Assembly: GCA_964447405.1 (NCBI GenBank)
Contig: CAYUSP010000003.1
Coordinates: forward strand, 1-64,000
From: JALNZF01 sp964447405
GTDB lineage: Bacteria > Nitrospirota > UBA9217
DNA: 64,000 nt
Direction: 5' to 3'
Part shown: piece after piece, positions 1 to 8,561 of the stretch
Layout: each line of letters begins with the position of its first letter
How positions within the stretch are numbered: position 1 is the first letter of the stretch
Notes under the pieces: model-generated
The model's database searches: none
Seen by the model: the letters and a program-made list of their open reading frames with translations, nothing else
What the model was told of the DNA's origin: nothing
Translations under genes and position numbers: made by a program

Positions 1-523
1 CATAAGGAAGCGTTACTGAAATGTTCGTCCCGTTGATCGTTCCGTTTGTCCCCTGGATCGCATACGCTGTTACATCTTTGGCTGTATTTGCTGCGTTCGT
101 GACGGTTACTGTATAATCCTTGGTCGATCCATCCGCCGCCACGACCGTATATGTCACAGGGTTCGTAAAATCGTTCGTTGTGGACCCCGACGCCTGAGTA
201 ATGCTGCCGATCCTTACTGATGCTCCTGTTATGGAGAACGTTGCAATGAGCCCTGTACGGCTTACTCCATAGGGAAGCGTTACCGATATATTCGTCCCAT
301 TGATCGTACTTGCTGTATCTGTAGATAGGTTGCCGTTTGCTACCTTAGTAAATGAAAAGGCAGCAATATCCTTAGTGGAACTGGCGTTAGCCAGTCCAAT
401 CGTTCCGCTAACGTTTCCACCACAGTTATTCATTACTAAAGATAAACCAAGAACAGATAAAACAACGAAATATCCATACGATCTTTGAAACGCCTTTTTC
501 AATAAACTCACAATTTTAAGCAT
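1..523 (-). CDS. Partial exported protein with DUF5018-like beta-sandwich repeats
   Basis: The reading frame opens at ATG 523 and runs off the left edge, so only the first 174 residues are seen. A GGAG ribosome-binding site lies 12 bases upstream. The N-terminus has a basic start followed by a hydrophobic stretch ending near MNNCGG; this is export-signal-like, but the Cys is not in a canonical lipobox. After it come tandem repeats of the type STKDIAAFSF...INGTNISVTLPYG...TNPVTYTVVAADGSTKDYTVTV, typical of DUF5018-like surface or lipoprotein repeat proteins. A second repeat begins before the edge. A cell-surface or adhesive role is likely, but no enzyme activity is suggested. Confidence 0.75.
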   Translation of the reverse strand, partial: MLKIVSLLKKAFQRSYGYFVVLSVLGLSLVMNNCGGNVSGTIGLANASSTKDIAAFSFTKVANGNLSTDTASTINGTNISVTLPYGVSRTGLIATFSITGASVRIGSITQASGSTTNDFTNPVTYTVVAADGSTKDYTVTVTNAANTAKDVTAYAIQGTNGTINGTNISVTLPY

Positions 524-694
524 AAAACATCTCCGCTCTTCATGTAATACTGACAATCCCATTTGTTGCAAAACGTATTCGTTAATTTTACACATGTAGA
601 CAATTGTCGATGCATGAAAACATCTATTTTACGTTATTGCCATACCATTTCGACCACAATCACTAGGCAACAAAATGCCTCCGCGGCAAATCCG

Positions 695-1369
695 CTACAC
701 ATTATCAGTTGCCGGTTGAGAAACTGGTTCTTCATATGGTCGTTGATACTCTTCAATCTTCGGCTTAATCTCTTCAATGGATTTTTCCCACCATCTTGAC
801 GCGAGAAGTTCATCAATAGCCTTCTTCGAAAAACGATAACGCACAACACGCGCTGGATTTCCCACAACAATTGCATAGGGCGGAACATCTTTATTAACAA
901 CCGCTCCGGCGGCAATTACTGCCCCGTCACCAATAGTTCTCGTATGCGGCAGAATGATCGCATTATGTCCGATCCAAACATCATTACCTATGGTCAAAGG
1001 AATATCTTTGATGGGATCAACAGAAATAAGATTCAAACTAGGATTATAAAAATATGAATGTGTAGACTTGAAATTGATTGGATGATCACGATTGATGACC
1101 CGAACACCTCTGGCTATGGAACAATATCTGCCAATAGTTGTGAAGCCATCCATCATATGAGGCGTAAAACATCCGCTATCTGTATACAGTCCTATTTCAA
1201 CTCCATAATAATGCTTAAATATTGCCCTAAGTGTAGTTGATTGTTTTTGGCCGCCTTCAATTCGCGTTGCCAACTTCAAGATCATACTTTGCAACCGCCA
1301 AATATTTATTTTATAAAGCATAAAAAGGATTTTTTTTATCAAAGTCAAGACCTCCAGATACCGATTCAT
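695..1369 (-). CDS. Hexapeptide-repeat O-acetyltransferase (CatB/XAT-like)
   Basis: The 224-residue protein carries the left-handed beta-helix hexapeptide pattern (IGRYCSIA, IGNDVWIGHNAIILPH, IGDGAVIAAGAVVNKDVP, YAIVVGNPARVVRYRF) of xenobiotic-type and sugar O-acetyltransferases. His in WIGHN is the usual catalytic-site residue of the CatB/Vat group. Such enzymes move acetyl from acetyl-CoA to a sugar hydroxyl. Sitting at the end of an EPS locus, it most likely decorates a repeat-unit sugar. About 60 residues of basic and hydrophobic sequence precede the helix. It is divergent from the LamG-VanZ gene, 44 bp away. The substrate cannot be read from sequence. Confidence 0.85.
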   Translation of the reverse strand: MNRYLEVLTLIKKILFMLYKINIWRLQSMILKLATRIEGGQKQSTTLRAIFKHYYGVEIGLYTDSGCFTPHMMDGFTTIGRYCSIARGVRVINRDHPINFKSTHSYFYNPSLNLISVDPIKDIPLTIGNDVWIGHNAIILPHTRTIGDGAVIAAGAVVNKDVPPYAIVVGNPARVVRYRFSKKAIDELLASRWWEKSIEEIKPKIEEYQRPYEEPVSQPATDNV

Positions 1370-1413
1370 TTATTGTGATGCCGATAATTGTCAATTAATA
1401 TATACTATACACC

Positions 1414-2559
1414 ATGTTATTAGAAATTAAAAACCTTATCAATCATGTAAAAGACATTAAACAAGGTCCTGTGCTCGGATTTATGTGCATTCTGGTTACT
1501 TTGATTATTCTTTTTGCCGGTCTCTGGCCACGTAATTTTGATTCAAGAAACCATGTCGATTTACTTCAGGACTCTAATGGCATCCGCTTTTCAGGCTTGG
1601 GAATTATCTATTCACAGCAGCCCTTAATCAGGCAGAACGATTATTCAAATCCGGGTTCTTTAACTGTTGAGATTGCTATTCAGGCTGACAAGTATTGGAC
1701 AAATTATTTACCAAGTATTGTTGCTTTTTATACTGGGCAGCCTTGCGAAAATATAGTTATTGGTCAATGGAAATCTCATCTCATCATTCGAAATCGTAAT
1801 ATGGGATCCTGTCGACATGGCCAGGAAACGGAAATCGGGTTAATGAATGTTCTACAACAAGGGGTGTCACGATTTATCAGTGTCACTTCCAGCATAAAAG
1901 GAACTAAAGTCTACGTTGATGGGCAACTTAAGTTATGGCGTAATGGGCTATCTCTCCTTAATAAGGATGATCAAAGCCCATTTCAACTGGTTCTGGGGAA
2001 TTATGCTGACGGGAAACACCCATGGACAGGTACAGTATTCTCACTATCAATATATGATCAGGTTCTGTCTTCAAGTGATGTTTATCAACACTATCAGTCG
2101 TGGGCAAGAAATACAGAATATGCTGCAAGTTACAGCAAATTGCCAATTGCGCACTATGTCTTTAATGAGCGACATGGCAGGATCATCAAAGATAAATCAG
2201 GCAATGGAAATGAACTGCTCATACCGGAACGATTTGCACCTCTTCTACTCCGAATACTGACGCCGCCATGGCAGGACTTTGGAGCAAACTGGTCATATAC
2301 AATGGATATAACGATAAATGTTTTAGGATTCATTCCATTTGGTTTCTACATCAGCGCGTATATTTCGAATAAAGTTGAGAAGCGTTTTAGCGGTGCGCTC
2401 ATCGTATTATTCCTTGGTATCAGCATCAGCCTCTTCATTGAGATAATCCAGACTTATCTTCCAGCCAGAACATCGCAACTTATGGATGTTATAACCAATG
2501 GCACTGGAACTGCTATTGGCATAGGTATTTGGCATCGATTTATTTATTCAACTCGTTGA
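1414..2559 (+). CDS. LamG-like domain plus VanZ-family membrane protein
   Basis: The 381-residue protein has one N-terminal membrane helix (about residues 20-40), then a region of about 200 residues that looks like a concanavalin/LamG sandwich (VEIAIQAD, KVYVDGQL, LVLGNYADG...WTGTVFSLSIYDQVLS). A VanZ-like domain follows, with INVLGFIPFGF, IEIIQTYLPAR and QLMDVITNGTGTAIG. VanZ proteins are small membrane proteins of unclear biochemical role, sometimes found with surface-polymer genes. It is the only plus-strand gene in the first 40 kb apart from transposases. No clear Shine-Dalgarno precedes ATG 1414; a possible TTGTGA-17-TAATAT promoter (1373-1401) would leave only a very short leader, so the start is uncertain. 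Confidence 0.75.
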   Translation: MLLEIKNLINHVKDIKQGPVLGFMCILVTLIILFAGLWPRNFDSRNHVDLLQDSNGIRFSGLGIIYSQQPLIRQNDYSNPGSLTVEIAIQADKYWTNYLPSIVAFYTGQPCENIVIGQWKSHLIIRNRNMGSCRHGQETEIGLMNVLQQGVSRFISVTSSIKGTKVYVDGQLKLWRNGLSLLNKDDQSPFQLVLGNYADGKHPWTGTVFSLSIYDQVLSSSDVYQHYQSWARNTEYAASYSKLPIAHYVFNERHGRIIKDKSGNGNELLIPERFAPLLLRILTPPWQDFGANWSYTMDITINVLGFIPFGFYISAYISNKVEKRFSGALIVLFLGISISLFIEIIQTYLPARTSQLMDVITNGTGTAIGIGIWHRFIYSTR

Positions 2560-2659
2560 AACATTTTTCTAATCTCCGGCATAATCTATATTTACACCCA
2601 AACCAAGTCGAGTAGCCTCTATGTGCAGTTGGGATCTCTTGCGACCAATTCTTCCGCAG

Positions 2660-4177
2660 TCATGCATTACCGCCAGAAAAACGCGTCCTAAATTTATTCC
2701 ACAAAGGAGCAATTCCATCAGGACTCAATATCGCAATTAATGATTTTAGTGAATAAATTATCAGTACGGCAGTACTCAAACTACCCAATATTAAATACAA
2801 ACCATTATTAATATAATTACGCGAAATGAAAACCAATCCTAATGCTGGTAAAGCAATATATACAATACGTAAAACCATTTTAGATAAAGTAAACCCAGTT
2901 AAACTATGTGCAACGCTGTATATTAATACAAAGTAGACGATATATAATGCAAAAAAAGCCATTCCAGCACCAATTAATCCGAACTGTGAAACGCCAATCC
3001 AGGTGAATGCGATGTATAATACATTTCTAATTAACTCAGTGACAAAAAATAGCATACCTTTTCCTTTAGCCTGTATGATGAAAAAAATAGGCCAACTTAC
3101 GACCTTTAATGCAATGCCCATTATTTGCCATCGAAGTATTTCATAGGCGGCAGCAAATTTTGCCGAATAAAATAGTTGGATCATTCCAGGTGCAAAAACT
3201 AAGGTCGCCATGATTCCAGGAATTGCCAAAAGAATGCCGATTTCAACCTGTTGATTTATCAATTCATTGCATTTAGACTTATCGTTAGCAACCGCAGTTA
3301 ATCTAGGCAAATAATCTTTTACTATCGCATCAAGAATGAAACTGATGTAAATTGATGAAATAATTGTTGCAGCTTGATATAAACCAACCATTTCTATACT
3401 AAGCTGTCTAGAAACAATTACATATACCATATACGTAGCACCTTTACTTATCAACATACTAACCATGATAGCATAGCCTAACCTTATCAATGGATTTGCG
3501 GTTCTATATATTTCCATCCAGCCCATTTTAATATTTGCAACTCGGATCTTCCTAGAATACCATGATGTTGTCAGCAAATTGGCAAAGGATGCGGCTATCA
3601 TAAACGGCACAAGGCCCTGTTGACTCCATATATATAAAATCGGCAAGCTTAAAAGCGTGCCAAACAGCGCGCTGAAGATATTTATTTTAGCAAGATTGCT
3701 AATCTTGCGCATACCTTGAATCAATGCAATCTCTCCGTTCATCACTGTTTCGATAAGAACGATTACGGATAAGAGCATTATATATGGAACATACTCAGAC
3801 GTCTTAAAAGTCAGGTTACAAATAGAGGAACTAAATATAACTAACGATATCATACCGAATATTCCAAGAATCAGCACAACCCGTCGAATGGTAATAATCG
3901 TCCGTGCAATTCGCTCGTTATTTCCTGTAGCAGCAGCCTCTGCCATTTGTCTAACACCACTACTATCGACACCCATAAGAGAGGCAGTCATTATTAAATC
4001 CGTTATTGAATTATATATTCCTAATAAACCGATACCAGATGGTCCAATAATAATGGCCATGAACTTTGTCCGAATCATACGAAGTATGACATTAATAACC
4101 GAAGATACACCCAGAATCCCAGTTGATTTCAATATCTGACGATAGGATTCTTGTGATTTTGTTACTATAGGTTCCAA
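2660..4177 (-). CDS. Wzx-type polysaccharide flippase (MOP superfamily)
   Basis: The 505-residue, very hydrophobic protein has about 12-14 predicted membrane helices and an N-terminus typical of O-antigen translocases: STGILGVSSVINVILRMIRT and AIIIGPSGIGLLGIYNSI. It would flip undecaprenyl-linked repeat units across the inner membrane for Wzy-dependent polymerisation. The start is TTG at 4177, supported by AGGAG about ten bases upstream. It is co-directional with the EPS genes but separated from them by an IS3 element, which may cut read-through transcription. It is the only flippase seen in the locus. Confidence 0.88.
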   Translation of the reverse strand: MEPIVTKSQESYRQILKSTGILGVSSVINVILRMIRTKFMAIIIGPSGIGLLGIYNSITDLIMTASLMGVDSSGVRQMAEAAATGNNERIARTIITIRRVVLILGIFGMISLVIFSSSICNLTFKTSEYVPYIMLLSVIVLIETVMNGEIALIQGMRKISNLAKINIFSALFGTLLSLPILYIWSQQGLVPFMIAASFANLLTTSWYSRKIRVANIKMGWMEIYRTANPLIRLGYAIMVSMLISKGATYMVYVIVSRQLSIEMVGLYQAATIISSIYISFILDAIVKDYLPRLTAVANDKSKCNELINQQVEIGILLAIPGIMATLVFAPGMIQLFYSAKFAAAYEILRWQIMGIALKVVSWPIFFIIQAKGKGMLFFVTELIRNVLYIAFTWIGVSQFGLIGAGMAFFALYIVYFVLIYSVAHSLTGFTLSKMVLRIVYIALPALGLVFISRNYINNGLYLILGSLSTAVLIIYSLKSLIAILSPDGIAPLWNKFRTRFSGGNA

Positions 4178-4411
4178 GTTAAAAAACTCCTCTCAACATC
4201 CGTTTACAGATTCAGCGCAATTTCTAGATTCAGTTTGAATTTGCATCACGAGTTCCAAACCAATAAAACAATATTAAATAATTTAATGACCCTTAATATC
4301 GAGGTGTATGCATCCTGAAAATGAATTAACGTGTCCGGACCTGCCCCCCGAAAATAGTGCCACTTCCGATTAGAGTGTGACATAATATCGTACTCGAAAA
4401 GAAGGCAGCAC

Positions 4412-4678
4412 ATGAAGCAAGGCAAGTACTCGGAGGAGCAGATCGTCAAAATATTGAAAGAAGCAGACGCAGGGATAAAGATCCCCGACCTCTGCCGCAA
4501 GTACGGATTCAGCGACGCCACCTATTACAACTGGAAAGCAAAATACGGCGGCATGGGCGTCAGCGAGGTGAAACGCCTCAAGCAGCTGGAAGACGAGAAT
4601 CGTCGCTTAAAGCATATCGTCGCGGACCTGACGCTTGATAATCAGGCACTGAAAGCAGTTGTAACAAAAAACTTCTAA
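4412..4678 (+). CDS. IS3-family transposase OrfA (copy 1)
   Basis: The 88-residue helix-turn-helix protein has the IS407-type N-terminus EEQIVKILKEADAGIKIPD, then CRKYGFSDATYYNWKAKYGG, and a leucine-zipper-like helix (KRLKQLEDENRRLKHIVADL). OrfA binds the IS ends and is the N-terminal half of the OrfAB transposase made by -1 frameshifting. The slippery heptamer A AAA AAC is at 4666-4672, just before the stop. The protein is nearly identical to the OrfA at 42493, so the two copies share a recent origin. Confidence 0.9.
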   Translation: MKQGKYSEEQIVKILKEADAGIKIPDLCRKYGFSDATYYNWKAKYGGMGVSEVKRLKQLEDENRRLKHIVADLTLDNQALKAVVTKNF

Positions 4679-5513
4679 CGCCCAAGGCACGGCGGGATGC
4701 TGCCGCCTATATCAAGGACTGCTTTGGGCTGAGTGATCGCCGTGCCAGCCGCCTCGTGGAGCTGAGTAGAAATACCCTGCGGTACAAGCGGAAGCCGGAC
4801 AAGGAGAAGCACTCCGCACCAGGATGAATGAGCTTGCAGCGAAACACAAACGATATGGTTGCCGCAGGCTCCATAAGTATCTCAAGCGTGAAGGCCTGGT
4901 AGTAAACAAGAAGCGAACGGAACGCATTTATCGTGAGGAAAAGCTCAAAATACGGGTCCGCAGAAGAAAGAAGCTGGCAGCACAGGCTCGGATCGAAATT
5001 CCCAAGGCAGTGAGGCCGAATCAACTTTGGGCCATGGACTTTCTGCTAGACGCGCTCCACAACGGTCGAAAATTTTGGGCACTTCCGATCATCGACACGT
5101 TCACCCGGGAGAACTTCTGGATTGAAGTAGATACATCAATCACTGGGCAGCGGGTAGTGCAGGTCCTGACCCGGATATCAGCAGTGCACGGTCTTCCCGA
5201 GCAAATCGTCGTTGATAACGGCCCGGAGTTTATCAGCAACGCGTTGGATGCATGGGCGTATGAGCGCGGCATCAAGCTTCAGTTCATTCGGCCGGGGAAG
5301 CCCGTTGATAACTGTTACATGGAAAGCTTCAACGGCAGGTTCCGCGATGAATGCCTGAACGAGAACTGGTTCATGAGCCTCGATCAGGCCAGAAAGATCA
5401 TCGAGGGCTGGCGGGTTGAATACAATCAAGATCGGATGCACAGCTCTCTGGGCGATCTGACGCCGGCTGAATTCAAGCTGCAAGAGTTGTCAAAGATCGG
5501 TCAAAACCTCTAA
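4672..5513 (+). pseudogene. IS3-family transposase OrfB, frameshifted (copy 1)
   Basis: In the -1 frame entered at the slippery heptamer, translation proceeds through TPKARRDAAAYIKDC and RRASRLVELSRNTL but meets a TGA at about 4825 because one base is missing near 4803-4820 compared with copy 2. The rest continues in another frame from an ATG at 4824 (229 residues) and still holds the DDE integrase core: AMDFLLDAL, VVDNGPEF and the Glu of the FNGRFRDECLNENWF region. A full OrfAB fusion therefore cannot be made from this copy without a second frameshift. It may still move if helped by copy 2. Confidence 0.82.
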
Positions 5514-5554
5514 TTGCAAGTGGCACTACAATGGGGGGTAGCTCAGTCCGGCAA

Positions 5555-6568
5555 TCAGCTGACTGCAATTTCCTTTTTCCCCTTCGAATTTCTATATACC
5601 CTTCTTAAATATTGCCAAGAGAGTATTTCTTTAGCAGACAATAAAGGATTTTCTAGGCTAATTCGTTGCCGATGGCTGTTCAACCTACCATCTAGCATCC
5701 CCCCCGTTCCAAAAGTTATATCAACTAACCTGCTTTCATTGATCCTTTTGAAAAAATCTTGAGTTACTCCAGTATCGTTGTGAGGGAATGCAAATGCACC
5801 ATAGTCTAAGTTGAACTTATCTCGTATTTGTTGAACACTTGCTAATGTTTGAGTCAATTGATCTTCTAATGAGAGTTCTGAATAGTAGGGATGGTCTACG
5901 CTGTGTGCTCCTATCGTGAATCCATTTCCGATCAACTCCATGACCTGGGCTGATGTGAGATAGGGCCGTTTCTCATATAAATATTGATTAAAATCAATTT
6001 GCAAAACATCCCCAATAGTGTCTAATATTTTTCTTTGGCTATACTCTATTTGAAGTATTCCATCGGGTAATTGTGAATAATTAGATAAACCCATTTTCTT
6101 CAGAATTTCGGCAACCATCTTTTCAGCAATAGGCGATGTCCCATTTTTAAGTTTCTCGATCAACAAACTCGCTTTTTGCTCATAGCATAAGTCCTGGTTA
6201 TCAATAAAAGCACCGGAAAGAAAAAAAGTGGCTGGGATTCCTTTACTTAATAGTATGGGTGCAATAACATCGTATATCTCTCTAAAACCGTCATCGAATG
6301 TTATAAGTAATGAATTTGAATCTAAGTGATCACTTCTTATCATTTTTATTACATCAAGCAATCCCCTCGGAGTATAATACTCTAAAAGGAATTCAAGATC
6401 TGCAGTGAACTGGCTGATGCTCTTATATTTATAGAGGTGACTGACATGAGGTACATCTTCATCACTCACAACGTGATAATAGACAATGATTAATTTACAA
6501 GAGCCGATTTGCCTTACTATCGGGAAGGGGATTAAATTTATTAGGGGTAATATTATTTTATCTTTCAT
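5555..6568 (-). CDS. Polysaccharide deacetylase family protein (NodB-like)
   Basis: The 337-residue protein has the NodB homology core: IVYYHVVSD, LLITFDDGFREIYD (the two catalytic and metal-binding Asp residues), then the GFTIGAHSVDHPYYSEL metal-binding His motif and FAFPHND. Members remove N- or O-acetyl groups from polysaccharides, or act on lipid-linked sugars. No signal peptide is obvious, so it may act in the cytoplasm or be anchored by the N-terminal hydrophobic segment (LPLINLIPFPIV). The stop lies 16 bp beyond IS3 copy 1; the length is normal for the family, so the gene seems intact. It is one of three deacetylases in this locus. Confidence 0.85.
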   Translation of the reverse strand: MKDKIILPLINLIPFPIVRQIGSCKLIIVYYHVVSDEDVPHVSHLYKYKSISQFTADLEFLLEYYTPRGLLDVIKMIRSDHLDSNSLLITFDDGFREIYDVIAPILLSKGIPATFFLSGAFIDNQDLCYEQKASLLIEKLKNGTSPIAEKMVAEILKKMGLSNYSQLPDGILQIEYSQRKILDTIGDVLQIDFNQYLYEKRPYLTSAQVMELIGNGFTIGAHSVDHPYYSELSLEDQLTQTLASVQQIRDKFNLDYGAFAFPHNDTGVTQDFFKRINESRLVDITFGTGGMLDGRLNSHRQRISLENPLLSAKEILSWQYLRRVYRNSKGKKEIAVS

Positions 6569-6792
6569 TTTTTAGGGTTCCATCGATTAGAAATAAGATA
6601 AATTTGAGATGTAGACACAAAACATAAACCCTGAGAAATCCCATACAGGATATTTAGCAATATCTTAAGCATTTGTTTTGATTAAATATTATCGCGAGAG
6701 TTTTAGTGTTTATGCTATATCAAGCGGCAGGCAGGTGGGAATCACAGGAATTCTATTCAAATCTGTTTCAAAATATGCTTCAAAACACTAAC

Positions 6793-8379
6793 TTACTGCT
6801 GGCTAAACGGTTGAACGAATGGAGCATTTGGTTTTGCTGATGCCGGATTACCCGTAATAAGTGGATGAGGATAGGTATATGGTCTATAATACGCTGTCCA
6901 TGTATTCGTAGATGTGCACTTATAAAATGTACCACTTTGAACAACCGATGGATTCGTTGTAGTAATCTCAGTACTCGCTACCCAATACCCAACGCCAGTG
7001 GTACAGGTCCCGGTAGGAGCAGTGGTGCCAAGACCTATTCCTGCTGAACAACTACTCGAAGTGCAAGAAGCGTTATAATTTCTATAACTTCCATTAGCTT
7101 CAGAAACATTACACCCATCCCCTATAGGACCCGGAACCATATTCCGAAGCACTCCGTTATGTGTATTGTTAAAGGTATAAGTATTATTTATTTCTCCACC
7201 TGTAACGCCCGTTACAGAGTCACATCCACTTCCACCTATATCTCCTGCTGCATATTGGTTTGCCTGAATAACCATACCTCCGGTACCTGTAGCCACATTA
7301 TTGAAAGTTAACCCCCAACCTCCTCTGTGGTTTAACCATCTGAAACACATTGCATTTAGCAATCTATTCCCATAATATTCAGCAACCATAGTGCTATCTT
7401 GCCCATTGCCCGGAAAGTTTTGCATGCCGTGAGTATCCCAAACCTCTGATGCTGTTGTATTGGTATAATCCCAAGTATTATACCGAAAAACTGCCCTACC
7501 GCCCTGCGAGGAGTACACCATTCCTGGATCGGCCCCGCTAAATGAAGTGGTAAATTGTATTGTATTATCTTCATAGTACAAATTATCTGATGTACCGTAT
7601 GAAAGGGGGAAATTACCATTCATCCATTCTGTAATATTGTTAAGTCCTTCCGCCTGAGTTATAAGATTCACTCTATCAAATATATTACTATATATAACTC
7701 CTCTTATTTGGCCCTGAATCCACATAACCCCACCTGACCCGGAAGTGCTACCACTATTCCTAAATCTATTATTACCAACCACTAATTTTCTGAATGGTGT
7801 AATCAGGCTTGAGTTATTCACGCGAATAAATTGTATTGCTGTAGCATTTCCATCAAATGTGAATCCGCTTACTTTAATCATCCCATTATTTGATAATACG
7901 TTCGCATCAGGTGTTATTTGTATCATGGGAGATGAACTAGTAATTATTACCAAATCCCTACCAGCTCCGATGAGGTTCAATTCCTTTGTAATATTAAGGG
8001 TACTAGTCCACGTAGAAGATCCTGGTAATACATTAATAGTATCTCCTCTTGCTGCCTGTGATACGCAGTTACTCAAGGATAAGTAGTCTGGGGTACTTGA
8101 CCATATCGGACCTGGCCCTGAGCAGGCTGCTTCAGAAATATGAGCGCTCACAAGCAAAATAATTAACCAAATAGCTGTCCACAATTTTCTCAAAATACAA
8201 CCGCTAGGACTATAGTTATATCTTTTGGAATTAAACTTGTGAATGATACTCGGAAAGCTTCGCGTCGTCGAATTAATCCACTGATGCATCAGGCAACGAT
8301 GTTGAAAGAAAGGCCATAGTAATGGTCTTAAATTAAGGCTGACTTGAACGGGACAATCTATTTGATTAGCATTTTTCAT
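6793..8379 (-). CDS. Exported right-handed beta-helix protein (A)
   Basis: The 528-residue protein has an unusually long N-terminal region of about 65 residues before a hydrophobic export segment (LWTAIWLIILLVS) ending at SEA/AC. The body is rich in Asn, Gly, Thr and Ser with short beta-rungs: LNLIGAGRDLVIITSS, MIKVSGFTFDGNATAIQ, VVGNNRFRNSG, YEDNTIQF. This is the pattern of parallel beta-helix (pectate-lyase-like) proteins, which often bind or cleave polysaccharide. GGAG eight bases before ATG 8379 supports the long start; a TTG just before the hydrophobic segment is the alternative. It is a paralogue in style of the next gene. No catalytic residues can be assigned. Confidence 0.7.
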   Translation of the reverse strand: MKNANQIDCPVQVSLNLRPLLWPFFQHRCLMHQWINSTTRSFPSIIHKFNSKRYNYSPSGCILRKLWTAIWLIILLVSAHISEAACSGPGPIWSSTPDYLSLSNCVSQAARGDTINVLPGSSTWTSTLNITKELNLIGAGRDLVIITSSSPMIQITPDANVLSNNGMIKVSGFTFDGNATAIQFIRVNNSSLITPFRKLVVGNNRFRNSGSTSGSGGVMWIQGQIRGVIYSNIFDRVNLITQAEGLNNITEWMNGNFPLSYGTSDNLYYEDNTIQFTTSFSGADPGMVYSSQGGRAVFRYNTWDYTNTTASEVWDTHGMQNFPGNGQDSTMVAEYYGNRLLNAMCFRWLNHRGGWGLTFNNVATGTGGMVIQANQYAAGDIGGSGCDSVTGVTGGEINNTYTFNNTHNGVLRNMVPGPIGDGCNVSEANGSYRNYNASCTSSSCSAGIGLGTTAPTGTCTTGVGYWVASTEITTTNPSVVQSGTFYKCTSTNTWTAYYRPYTYPHPLITGNPASAKPNAPFVQPFSQQ

Positions 8380-8561
8380 ATTACGTTCTCCGCTTCATTC
8401 TAAACAGACCTCTGCAAATACGAACGATTTCACTGAAGTTCTTAGCGATGACTGGTATTGTACATATTACATCATCATAACATTATCGTTTAAACAAACT
8501 ACGCTTCTTTAACACCTCATAGTAAGCGGTGACCCTGCATTAATCGACAAGTAATTTCTCA

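Larger units (their letters stand above)
4344..5538 (+). mobile_element. IS3-family (IS407-like) insertion sequence, copy 1
   Basis: The element is bounded by imperfect inverted ends: CCCCCC then TAGTGCCACTT and ATTAGAG on the left, and the matching complement ending in GGGGGG on the right. It carries orfA and orfB of an IS3 transposase. At 1195 bp it is one base shorter than copy 2 (42425-43620), which matches a single-base deletion seen in orfB. No convincing target-site duplication is visible: CCTG precedes it and TAGC follows. It lies between the flippase and a deacetylase gene of the EPS locus. Confidence 0.88.

Noticed and set aside
4338..5542. Target-site duplication for IS3 copy 1
   Set aside because: Flanking bases CCTG and TAGC do not match at any reasonable end shift; the same is true for copy 2.
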